Shown here: piece by piece, positions 34,280-44,648 of the stretch
How the letters are laid out: each line of letters opens with the position of its first letter
Position numbering within the stretch: position 1 is the stretch's first letter
Source: Lentinula raphanica
Taxonomy: Eukaryota > Basidiomycota > Agaricomycetes > Agaricales > Omphalotaceae
Direction of reading: 5' to 3'
DNA length: 64,000 bases
Assembly: GCA_027919835.1 (NCBI GenBank)
Contig: JANVFP010000004.1
Coordinates: 992,001 to 1,056,000, forward strand
Made by a program: the position numbers and the translations under genes
The notes under the pieces: generated by a model
Databases searched by the model: none
The model's input: the letters and a program-made list of their open reading frames with translations, nothing else
Told to the model about the DNA's origin: nothing

Positions 34280-35750
34280 GGATATCGATCGATACGCGTT
34301 GTCAAGAAATTTTGAAGCGATATCCATTGCGGCAACTTGTAACTTCAACGTTGAAGGTTTCAACACGGTCAACACCGATGAACATGACGACGTGAAACAA
34401 AATGAAACGAAGCTGGAATAGGAACTGCAAAAATTCGAGAAAGAGTACGACATAGGGAATTTTAGCACGGGTGGTTGAGTGTGGTTGAGGAAGGAGAAGG
34501 TCTACAGTGGCTGTGTACCTATCTCGACCTTTTCCCACAACGACCAAGTCCTCAACGAATCTGATGACCTCCATCCCTCAAGAGACAGGAATCATTGGCG
34601 CTATTTGTATCGTTCTCCTCCTCCATGCGAACATCCGGATGCATTACTAGGCAATACTTACATGAACCATATCTGAATGCATTTTTTGAACGCACAGATG
34701 AAAATCGAAGAACAGCCTCCCGCCGGGGTCTTCTTCCTCACCGTATCATGTCAATGCGTCTTTTTTACCCTCGTCACAAGGTCAGGGCTGGTCGGGGTAG
34801 GCTCTGGTAGGCTGTACTACAGGCCCATTGGGTAAGTGCAGCCCAGATGAGTGCAGAGGATGGTGAGCCTTCGCCTTTGATCTATCGATTGTTGGATTTT
34901 CTGATGGAGGGCGGTCTAACTCGAGGTCATAGATGCAAGTCGGATGTCTAACTTCAAGTTGATTATATGCTGCCAAATGCAGTGGTCTATGCTCAGGCTC
35001 TCCTCCTCTCTGCACACCTACCGTTGCTCAAGGGTGACTGATAGGCTACCGTCGAAGAAAGAGATAGAAGAAACAAAAACAACCATACGGGCAGTTGATG
35101 TTGGATAATTCGGAACGATCAACACGACCCATCGCTCTCTAGTCTTCCAGCGCGAGTCCTCGTAAAACCTCGTAAAGCCTTCTTGCTTTCTACTTAAACT
35201 CCTGGCTGACGCCACACTTTACGAAGAAAGACCCAGAATCTACCTTCAAGCTTTCGAGCTCAATGTTGACACTTGCACATCCATGAACATACAACATTGC
35301 TGCTGTAGTATTGAGTACCAAATTTTCATGCTCATATTGCGGCATTCCCAGTCATCACCTTTGACCGACGCTCGTTCTAAAGAATTTGTCACTCACACCT
35401 TTGGCATTATGTCTCGCATGAGTCGCTCGAGATTCCGTTTCGTACATGAATTCCTTCAGAAGGGAAAATGAGCATCAATTAATCACTGGTCCTCTCGTTC
35501 ATTCTACTCCAGTCTGAAAGCATTTCTAGTTCGATCATGGAGTTATCCAAGATGTCCAAAGTGCTGGGTCGCTAGTACCTGATCATCCCGATTTTCAGAA
35601 CTTAAAACCAGCCCCGCGAGTTTTCTTCCTTCCTACGTCTCCCCGTACCCGTGCACTCTTATGCACTCCGCTCTCCCTCCCTCTCCTCTTTTCATACGCA
35701 TTGACGGGGACGCTTAAACCTTCAAACGATATCGACGACTTGCAGAGCCG
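34280..35750. repeat. Intergenic region with S-type repeat fragments
   Basis: 34310-34770 contains pieces of the S upstream block (AAGCGATATCCATTGCGGCA, CAAGAGACAGGAATCATTGG and the decayed charged-tail block ending GTCTTTTTTACCCTCGTC). The S unit was therefore once copied here, or the L and S promoters share ancestry. From 34800 to 35750 nothing was recognised. Confidence 0.4.
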
Positions 35751-35759
35751 TGGAGCCGT

Positions 35760-36290
35760 AGGCCTAGGTTGAAAGTGTTCGATATGTTAACCATCTCCAC
35801 GCCATGCATTGTGATATGGTGATGCGTTATAGATCATACAACGCAGAGTTGAATCCCATCTTCCGGAGGAAATGATCAAAGACGATTTGGTTTCGAGCAC
35901 GGATGGTGGGATACGGGGAGGTGAGAAGAGGAGGGTTAAGAGGGTGCAGGTGAAGGTGAAGAGGAGTGGGTGAAGAACACGGAAGTTGGCAATGATCAAG
36001 TCCGTGTGCGTGCCAAAGCTAATGGTGAGACGTCGACCTTCGCAGCCGTCGACGCGGAGGGTCGGTGTAGGTGGGAGAGGTAAGAATCAGTGGGGTGTAA
36101 CAGAGAATGAGTTTGTGGATGGGTGTTGAAGCTGACGGCGATGTACTCTCCTTTGGGAAAAGAATTGTTATGGACGACAAGTACAGAATTTGGCCGGTAT
36201 TGGATTGTTGAAAGGGTAGACGTCGTAGACCGTAGAACGCCGATTGAGACTCTAGTCTCTATATCGATGAGCGCTTGTTCAAGCGCCCGT
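35760..36290 (-). pseudogene. Decayed exonuclease-family copy (psi-E5)
   Basis: Reverse-strand pieces in different frames match E3: VDGCEGRRL at about 36040 (motif I, broken), a Leu/Pro/Ser-rich stretch like the region between motifs I and II, and RKMGFNSALYD at about 35850 (motif II, Asp to Gly). The promoter motif GGGCGCTTGAACAAGCGC is kept at 36271-36288. There are several frameshifts and no motif III or tail, so it is not functional. Confidence 0.6.
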
Positions 36291-36299
36291 GAAATACAC

Positions 36300-36830
36300 T
36301 TTCTCTTTGAACTCTTCAACGCCGCCACCGTTGTGTGTTATCACCGTCGAATATTTTGCCTCAATGACCCACACCTGCGAACCTGCAAAAACTCAGACTC
36401 ATTGAACTCAACTCTTCTATCGCATGAAGCACGATCAACCAGTTACGCATGAGCCGCCGTCAACCGTCGAGCATCACTGAGTTACTCTTGAAGCTTTCAG
36501 CTTTGAGTACCGCTTCACTCTCACATATCAAAGCTCTACCTTCTGCTCATTTTTTCCATCGAGCTTTTCTCCAGACTGGGATAGTCTATGAGCATTGACC
36601 CTTACACACCTTCAAAGTGTCCTGGGTATCCGATCTGATTCACAGAATTGGCACATACAATGTTCTTCGAACGGTCGAATGAAAACATCCACCCGACCAA
36701 CTGTCCGTGTAACCTAGACCTCCGTTACGCTCCTTTGTCCCTTTGTTCCTACGAGTTCCTCCAGGTTTCCCCGTAGCTGTTCATAATTCGCAATATCTCC
36801 GAGTCAGAAGACTCCCTTTTTCGGGGTCTA
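36300..36830. other. No gene seen
   Basis: Intergenic sequence downstream of L3; nothing recognised. Confidence 0.3.
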
Positions 36831-36835
36831 AAGCC

Positions 36836-37576
36836 TCAGGTCATCAGAGCCGGCGACACACCCTCACCGTAGGTCAGTCTCTTTAAATCTCGAGCTTCTG
36901 CAGTGATAATCCTCGTTTGCTGAGCTTGGGTCTGCCACAGATCCCGAATGCTAGACGCTGGACGCGAACCTGAACCTTCCATGTTATTCGCGGTCTTCGT
37001 CTCTTGAACGGGATCCTTGACAATGTCATTACGAAAGCTGACATAGCCAATCATCTTCCTCCCATAAGGTAAATCTTTGTCAAATGGGTGTATTACATTC
37101 CAATCATCTGTGCTTTTGGAGGGTTCGAGCTGGGCGGAGATCGTGTGCAGAGAGATAGTGTAAGTGGGCCCGATCGCAAGCTCGATGTGCGGAGAAGGGT
37201 TGAGTCTCTTGTATACAAAGTTTGTGAAAATGATTTCTGCGGCAGCCCTTAGCCTGGAGACCTTGAAGAAGGCAATGATTCCCTTACCTAGCGTTGTATA
37301 TGTCATGTCTGTTGGTGCTTCGTTCATTGGTACACCGTTCATGAGTGCCTCGGTTGGAGGAGTTGGCGCACCATGAGCTGGTTTCTCGTAAGCTGGTGCC
37401 GGAGCTTCGCTCTGAGACGATGGTCCAACGTCAGTGTTGTGTAGTATACGAGCAAGCCAGGGCGCGGTCTGGAGGCTGGCAGCTCGAGTAATGTTGATGA
37501 AGCACAGGAGCAAGAGGACCGAGCATATTTGCAAGAATGTCGAGGACGTTTTCGTACGACGTGTGAATGAGAGCAT
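36836..37576 (-). CDS. L3: secreted L-family protein, short
   Basis: Exons 37576-37288 and 37236-36836 (51 bp intron, phase 1); total 229 aa. The start MLSFTRRTKTSS leads to a hydrophobic segment (ICSVLLLLCFINIT). A short Pro/Ala linker has no long repeats. The C-terminal domain (EIIFTNFVYKRLNPSPHIEL, YGRKMIGYVSFR) aligns with L1 and L2 but then diverges and lacks the final amphipathic part. The intron is a multiple of three without a stop, so retention would stay open; the paralogue pattern favours splicing. Unknown function. Confidence 0.65.
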   Translation of the reverse strand: MLSFTRRTKTSSTFLQICSVLLLLCFINITRAASLQTAPWLARILHNTDVGPSSQSEAPAPAYEKPAHGAPTPPTEALMNGVPMNEAPTDMTYTTLGKGIIAFFKVSRLRAAAEIIFTNFVYKRLNPSPHIELAIGPTYTISLHTISAQLEPSKSTDDWNVIHPFDKDLPYGRKMIGYVSFRNDIVKDPVQETKTANNMEGSGSRPASSIRDLWQTQAQQTRIITAEARDLKRLTYGEGVSPALMT

Positions 37577-37839
37577 TCTGGGGCTGAGGCCTGAGGGCTC
37601 GAGATTTTACAGAGGGGGAGTAATCAAAGACTCAAGAGAGGGATCGAAGAAGTGATATCAGATATGGCCAGCAGATCTGAATCGAGTAGAGTTTGAATAT
37701 GCTCGTCGTTGACTGGGCTGCTTCGAGAGAGGTGAGCACTGATGAACGAGCAGAAGGGAAGAATGGGATTGAAGCAAAAGAGCGCACTGCTACTATGTAA
37801 GTGACTATCTTGAGTTATTTTCGTGTGATTCTGAATCTG

Positions 37840-37958
37840 ATCCGACGTATGCCTCCGACCTCGTATGCCTTCCTATGCCTTCACTCATGGCATGGGCTAA
37901 GTGGGGCTGACTCTGTTGTTCATTCATGCAACAGCATGCAACCCATGCGCGATATATC
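37840..37958 (-). promoter_or_regulatory. L3 upstream elements
   Basis: ATCCGACGTATGCC (37840-37853) and ACCCATGCGCGATATATC (37941-37958), in the same order as for L1 and L2. A fragment like the S piece GAGCGAGAAATGCTGAG follows at about 38170. Confidence 0.45.
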
Positions 37959-38639
37959 AATCGATACATGATACGTGTTGATAGCAGATAGGAATATTTG
38001 AGGGGAATTTACGACGCGTATAGAAAGTGATCTTGAGGAAGCAACTCGAGCATGGAGGACATCAACACAGTGGAGGAGATTCGGAGCAAACCAAAGAAAA
38101 CCCTATAGATTACCACTACTACAAGGTTGATGTTGCCCAGCTGCCCTAAAAGGCCAAGCGAACGAGGTTGAGCGAGAAATGCTGAGTGATGATCAGAGCG
38201 CTGACTGCGAGCGATGGGTGGATGTGATGTTGTGATGGTGCTAGGTTTTGTTGCAGTGAAGTGGCCCGTTATGTAGTTCAACGGAGTTGTGGGCCGACCT
38301 TGTGGCGTAGTAGAGGTGTTGGATGTGTTTGGACCTGAGCTGAAAGGGGAGGAGTCCGACATTAACTGTGATTACAATGTACGTTATGATTGTTGTTGTT
38401 GGTTGTTGGAGAAACTAACGCACCTTGCTTCTTAGTGTTACCACCCGTCTATCCCAATCCCATACACCCATAGCTCGACACGAAATTTCTCCTAACCACC
38501 GAGTCTTGAAACAGAACAACCGCAAGTTCTCTTCTGTTCTCTTCCTTCCGTACCCACACATCACTCTCCCCTCAGACAACGCGGACGCTTGAACCTCAGG
38601 ACCTCCAACCTCAAGGCGACAATTAGCTCTCCGATCCAC

Positions 38640-39130
38640 GTTGTAAATCGTGACACGCGCAATGATACATTATACAGCGCAGACTAAATCCCATCCTGCC
38701 GTGCCCCGTCGAACGGACGATTTGGAGTATAGCCGGGGATGGGTGTTGGAAGTAAGTATGAGAAGTTGATGAGCTTTGAGGGATGAAGACGCAATGAGAA
38801 AAGGGAGAGCGGAGGACGGAATGCCAAGAAAGGTGGGAGGGTGAAGGTGAGAAGTCAAAGATGTGTGATTCTGGGTGAGACCCTCGCATTCGACGATAGC
38901 TGGGAAGAGGATGATTAAGAAGAGCGGTGTAGTAGAAGTAGACCGAGATTGGGATGGCGCAGAGAATGAACTCAAACGTTCAAGGCAACGTTCATGGAGG
39001 TCCATTAAGAGAGATAGCTGCTAAGGACGATGAGAGAAGATATTTGCTCATGTGGGATGTGTGTAAATATTGGATTTGTTTGATACAGAAGGTTGATTCT
39101 ATGAGCGCTCTGGCACTTGTTTGAAGCGCC
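38640..39130 (-). pseudogene. Decayed exonuclease-family copy (psi-E6)
   Basis: The reverse strand reads IVECEGLTQNHTSL (motif I with Asp to Glu), a Leu/Ser/Pro-rich middle part as in E3, then FDGARQDGI followed by a stop and SALYNVS where motif II should be. Promoter-like GCGCTTCAAACAAGTGCC and AGAGCGCTCAT lie at about 39100-39130. There is no motif III or tail. Confidence 0.6.
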
Positions 39131-39138
39131 CATAAGTA

Positions 39139-39141
<3 letters not shown>

Positions 39142-39173
<32 letters not shown>
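39142..39173. repeat. 32-base C homopolymer
   Basis: A pure run of C on the plus strand between the decayed psi-E6 promoter and the 3' end of the DUF6535 gene. Its length in the sequence is likely imprecise. Confidence 0.8.
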
Positions 39174-39174
<1 letters not shown>

Positions 39175-39182
39175 AGTCGTCA

Positions 39183-41543
39183 TTACAACCCAGATCGTTG
39201 ATGCTCTGCTGTGTGGGTTGGGTACATTGTCGGATCTTGTTGAGGCCCATAGTAGAGATCAGAATGTTGGACAGAATCTATCCCATCCACATCGGATTCG
39301 CTCATACCATGCCCGCTCACTGATATCACCAGTGTGTGCTGATCAACAACCACAGCATTCTCCACACTGATTATCATCCGACCGGGGCTAGCCTTCCTGT
39401 CTTCTTCCACCAGATCCAACTCTGGGGTTTCTTCTTTCTCCAACCAATCATCAACTGCAGGTTCAATCGACCTTGGGACCTCATTTAACCCTTCGTCTGC
39501 TAGTTTGATAAGGTCTTCAATCGGTACAAAGCAGAGAACTGGAGAAGAGCCCTCTAGATCCCACGGATGCAGGAGAACCTCCGCTTGAAATGCCTCGCGG
39601 AATTTTTGATTCGAAGAAGCCTCGAACAGTCCTTTCCACACTAGCGGTGGTACTGTAACTTCAATCGCAGGATTGACCTTGAAGTAGTTCTCTACAATCC
39701 AGGATAAACCTTCAGATGGAGGGATATATCTAGGACCGTGCTGGTTGAAAGAAGGGACGTTCAGTTTCATCGGAATGTTCGAAGCCCAAAACGCTAAAGC
39801 CAACTGAATATTCCAGGTCGACGTTGTGAACTCTGGCATACTTTCTGGTGGCATTCCCTTCATCTGATTGCCAAAGTGATCGTTGAACCTGAGCTCAGCA
39901 CCAGCAAGGTGGATCATTGAGCGAAATATCTCCGGATGAGTGGCATGATCGTCGAGGTTTGTCAGGTCAAGAAGAGCAGTATAGGTTCTAGATCCAAACA
40001 GGACCTGTAGTGCATCCTTGGTGCATAGTTTGTATGTCATCCTAGGCGAAAATGCTCCCAGGCTCAAGAATATGATCTCTTTCGCGGATATATTGGTCGT
40101 GGATTCTCCGAGCCACCAGAGTGCGTTGTATATCAGATCCTGCTGGCCTTCGTCATACAGACGAAAGTGGGGTTCCTTGGTATGGCAAGCTGCATGGCGC
40201 TCGACATCTTTGAGTGTAGTAAACCCTACATTCCCATCGCTCATGGAAGTTGCAGAATACTGCTGCTGCCAAGACGTTTTGGACCGTAAACTCTGATAGA
40301 TCCAGCAAACAAAGTAGCGTAAACGATAGTAGGACACGCGAAGAGGCCGAGAGATGTAGTAGAGCAGATCAGAGAAAATCGTTCTGTAGGGGCACTGGAC
40401 GATATAGAGCGGAAGAAAAGTGGCGGCCAGGTAGGACACAATAATGACAACTGTGATCACACCGGTCACATATGCAATCGACGTATTCAACGGGATGAGG
40501 AATATGACTAGACCAATCAGGAAGAGGACGAGTGAGAGATGTAGTAGGACAGGAAGAATGCTTATGATCGCTTGGACTTTCCACGTCTTGAGTCCGTCAA
40601 ACCGAAACTGACGGATGAACGCACGTTCCCGAGGTGTTCCAGTGACGATAGACATGTACTGACGAAGCCATTGTTTGGCCAGGACAGCGAAGAGTGCGAC
40701 GCATAATGCAATAGTCAGACTCGTGAACCATAGCCCGTTCACCCATATATCTCCGGAGGCAGGAGAGAAGGTCGTGTTGGTAGAAGGGATTTGTGAGATG
40801 AGAGTGATGTTGCCATTTGCACGAAGGATGGTTGAAATCTCCTCAAGGTAAGATGCGGATAGGGAAGCGTTGTCTACTGACAGGGCTTGAGAGGTCTGTA
40901 CAATAAAAGTCGTCACAACGGCTGAAAAGAGACCGGCCTATGTTTCAACGAGGGATGGTAAGGCAAGCGTTCAGCAAGAAGTAAATGTTAACAGACGTAC
41001 AAATACGAGGAGGATATCAAGGCTATCACCGAATTCACCAATCATGTCATTGTCGAACGCAGCTGCCTCATCGTTATACACCCACCATATCCGTGCTTCG
41101 GGATCGTGTTCGTGGTAGCGTTCGTCTTGAGGATACTTTATTCGATAATCGTAAGTCGCTTTCAGATAAAACCCAGCAACAGAATCAGCGCTGATATTCT
41201 CGAAAAAGCGATACGAGGACTCACCTGCTAATGGATTCGTATGTCGAGCTTGTTCCTTCTTCAAGCCGAAGAACTTCGTGGGTAGTGCAGTAGGCTTTGC
41301 AGGGCTATTATCAACAATCTCTAGTGACGCTGTTGCTCCGGTGGCTTCTTCTGCTGCTCGTATGTTTTCCTGTGCAGGAAATTTCGAAGGAGGACCGTTC
41401 TTACACGCGTCAGTTTCTTCGTGTTCCTTGTGCCACTTGCTGAGGATATCCCGTGTATCGCGCATGAGTTCAAGCATCTCCTGCATCATAGTCTTGGAAC
41501 ATCCAATGTCACGGTCGTGTTCAGGATCGGCGGTGGAGGACAT
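39183..41543 (-). CDS. DUF6535 domain-containing membrane protein
   Basis: Exons 41543-41001 and 40937-39183 (63 bp intron, join DILLVF-AGLFSA); total 765 aa. After about 125 acidic or polar residues comes the DUF6535 region: RIWWVYNDEAAAFDNDMIG, then four probable membrane helices (AGLFSAVVTTFIVQT, VNGLWFTSLTIALCVALFAV, ILPVLLHLSLVLFLIGLVIF, VTGVITVVIIVSYLAATFLP). The RQYMSIVTGTPRERA piece between helices two and three is typical of the family. The remaining about 400 residues are soluble and helical, as in other large Agaricomycete DUF6535 proteins. Cellular role unknown. It looks intact. Confidence 0.85.
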
Positions 41544-42019
41544 GGTCGTTTTATGAGGAGGAAGGAAAGTGTCAAAGAGATGGAAAACATTTTATGTAAC
41601 TGGTCTAAATGGGCATGAACACCGAACGTGAACATTGATAATAAAATCAATAGGGCAACAAAGGAGGACTCAGAGGCGGGAAGATGAGAAGATGGAAGAT
41701 GGATTGAAAGTCTCATCACGGTTCAAGCTCAAGTTACCACCTGTTACCACCGGCGAGTCCGATGCGCTATTACTCAACATGAACGATGAAGGTTCCAATA
41801 CATGGTCTGATAAATATGTAAGAAATAATGACAAGAAAACATCGAATATGTATGTACAGTGAACCCATCTCTCCAAGTCAAGATCTGGGGTCCACAACTT
41901 CGCCCAACAACTTCGGGTTTGCAACTCACGCTCTACCGTGTTCTTCTCACCAAAATGCGGAATATCAGAGCTACTCTGTAAATGTGGTAAGGACATGCCC
42001 CATCATTGACAAAGAAAAG
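41544..42019. other. Divergent intergenic region between DUF6535 and E4
   Basis: The two genes point away from each other. No coding feature is supported here; this should hold the 5' flank of the DUF6535 gene. Confidence 0.35.
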
Positions 42020-42235
42020 GAAGTACAGTTGCGCAGCAAACGTAGGAGAGTTTATGAAGAAAGCTTCAATTGCTGCGGTAGGCCATCCTTCGACGACGGT
42101 GGACTATTTGAAGCGCTCATCAGAGAAAGAAGAGGAAGTTCAGTTGCGCAGCAAATTGAGAAGAGTTCATGAAGAAAGCTTCAATTGCCAGTGCGATAGG
42201 CCATCCGTTGGGGACGGTGTCCTATAAGCGCTCAT
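42020..42235 (+). promoter_or_regulatory. Tandem duplicated E4 promoter element (two 101 bp copies)
   Basis: Copies at 42020-42120 and 42135-42235 share GAAAGCTTCAATTGC, GATAGGCCATCC-like and AAGCGCTCAT. The last motif also marks the promoters of E3 and of both decayed copies. The TGTAAAGTGGCGT motif follows at 42268-42280, shortly before the E4 ATG. Confidence 0.5.
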
Positions 42236-42324
42236 GATCAGTATACACTTCTTTCTCACCAACAGTATGTAAAGTGGCGTCTCAATCATGAACGTCCTTG
42301 GTCCACGGTTAGACGCGAACCAAC

Positions 42325-44128
42325 ATGAGCCAAGATCTTCTCTCGTCGTCCTTAGCAGCTCTCTCGCTCGACGAGAATAACGGCCAACCGTCATCGACAA
42401 CAGCAACACCATCGGTACTCTCCATCCAGTTTGTTCTCTGTGACACCCCAGAATCGTTCTCCATCGCCATTCACGCTCTCAAGTTATCCTTGGGGGTTGT
42501 CGTTGATTGTGAAGGTCTTGATCTTGGTAGACAGAACGGAAGACTTTCGCTGCTTTCCATTCGTTCGATTCCACCGTTGCCAAACCCGAGTATCAACTAC
42601 ATCTTTGACTTCCTTTGTCTCCCCTCCTCCCTTCTTCAACCTCTCTTTGCTCTTCTCTCATCTTCCTCTGTCCTCAAAATCGTGTTCGATGGTAGAATGG
42701 ATTATTCAGCGTTGTATCATGAGTATGGTGTGGTGATGGAGAACGTGTTGGATTTACAGCTGGTCGATGTTGCTTCGAGGTACGTAAGGGGCGAGAGACC
42801 TGAGTGTACTGGGCAGCATCGATCGAGACTGGCTGGGTGTTTTGGATACGCGTCAATAAGGAGAGAGAAGGAGGTTTTCAAAAATGTGCAAGTTTTACAA
42901 GGGCTGGGTGGGTGTATGATTGAACATAAGTGTGTAATGACGACCGGGGGTAAGAAACAAAGTGTGTTCAATTCAAGTTATTCACAGTCTGTACTTAATA
43001 TTGACACGGTTCTCAATGATAGTAAATCATGATATTTGGATGGATCGACCTGTTCCCGACGAACATCTCCAATACGCCGCACACGACGTCGAAATGATCT
43101 ACACACTCTACGCTCATCTCACTCAGCAAGGTTACATCAACCCTTATCTACGTATTCTTCTCTACCAAAGCAAACGCTACGTCTCCATCTGGAGCGACGC
43201 TCCCCCCGTCTCGGGCGATGACTATCGCTCTCATCCGATCTTGCCTCTCGAGATCATCGATGCGTTTCCTGAGAACGAATATGGGAGCCGGCCGACGAAA
43301 GGGACGATTGTGTGTGGAGGTTGTGCGAGGACTTTGACTACGGATTCGTTTCCTCGACTTTCTCGGACTGCTGCTGCTCGGAGATACTGTTTCGTGTGCT
43401 ACGTGCTTCCGAAGTACCTGGAGACGAGAATAATGAGGCAGGAACAGAGGGAAAGGGAGAAGAAGGAGAAGAAGGAGAAGAGAGAGAAGAAGGAGAGGGA
43501 GGAGAGGGAGAAAGAGGAGAAAGAAAAAGAATTGCTGACGCCGAGAGACAGTAACGCCGCTCAGTCTCCAATTCACCAGTCCACGACGACGACGGCGATT
43601 TCTCTATCTGCATCGTTCGAGGAGAAGGGAATCAAAAACCCAGATAACGAGAAGGACGCGCCGGAGAATTGGAGGAGACGGGCGACGGCGAGGCCGGGTT
43701 GTAAAAACCCAGATAACGAGAAGGACGAGGACAAGAGTCCTTCTGGTGGATCTCTGACTAATACCAGTGTTGTTCCTACACTGAATCAAACAGAATGGAG
43801 TCAAAGGGGATCGGGTACTTCCATGCGTGGTTCCGCGTCCGGTCTTGCTTCCGGACCTGATCCTATACAAACTGGAACGGGACGAAGGGCAAAGGGATCA
43901 GGCAATTCCGCGCGTGGGTGGAATCCTGCAAGGGGATCTCGTCCTGTGCATGGGTTTGGCTCTGCCCCTGCTTCTGATCTTGCTCCTTCGCCTGCGTCAG
44001 CATCTGCGCCTACTGAAAGAGGACGGGCAAGAGGGAGAGGGAGAGGAACAGGGAGAGGACAGGGAACGGCTACAGGAAAGGCCAGGGAAGAGGAGGAAGA
44101 AACCGAGAGAGTTGAAGGTGATGTTTAA
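42325..44128 (+). CDS. E4: 3'-5' exonuclease-domain protein with Cys4 site and RG-rich tail
   Basis: Exons 42325-42949 and 43023-44128 (73 bp intron, GTAAGA donor); total 576 aa. Residues about 35-260 form the exonuclease domain with all DEDDy residues: VDCEGLDLG (motif I), FDGRMDYSALYH (motif II) and YAAHDVEMIYTLY (motif III). A CGGC...CFVC zinc-type pair follows, then a Lys/Glu coiled coil, a duplicated NPDNEKD motif, and a Gly/Arg-rich tail (RARGRGRGTGRGQ) that could bind RNA. It is the only intact family member on the plus strand. Expected activity: 3'-5' exonuclease; substrate unknown. Confidence 0.8.
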
Positions 44129-44648
44129 TTATGGATCTAATTTCGTTTGAAATGTTGTATGCATCATAACAGAGGCTTTCAAATATTGTGTATGGTTTGT
44201 CTATATCGTCTGGGTTTATCGTTTGTTGGTATGTTGGATCGTTTTTTTTGTTTCGATGTTGATGGCGCAGTTTTTGTCTCAAGTTCGTTGATTCATCGTT
44301 CAACGCTTTCATTCGGTCATGCTATGTTATGGTGCTATTTGTTCGCATAGGCGTGCTACACTGTACGAACAGTCTTATCAGCAGTTGATCGTATACAGTT
44401 CCTATTTCCCTTGTGGATGTGTGATCTATCTTTAACGACGAAGTTCAGAGGAACGACGATGCATACGAGGGAGTGGAACTTTATCATGTCTCAATTGATT
44501 CAACGGACGCAGCTTGCATGTCGTTGGAAGCAGGATACTTACCGCATTGGTCATCGCAATTTTGCATTGAGCCATCATCGGTACAGATTATGTTCATGAG
44601 ATATCGGAATTCATCCCTATTTCAAGAATGACAAAAACAGTTCCTACT
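44129..44648. other. Convergent intergenic region, no gene seen
   Basis: Spacer between the 3' ends of E4 and T1. No gene, repeat or RNA was recognised. Confidence 0.4.
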
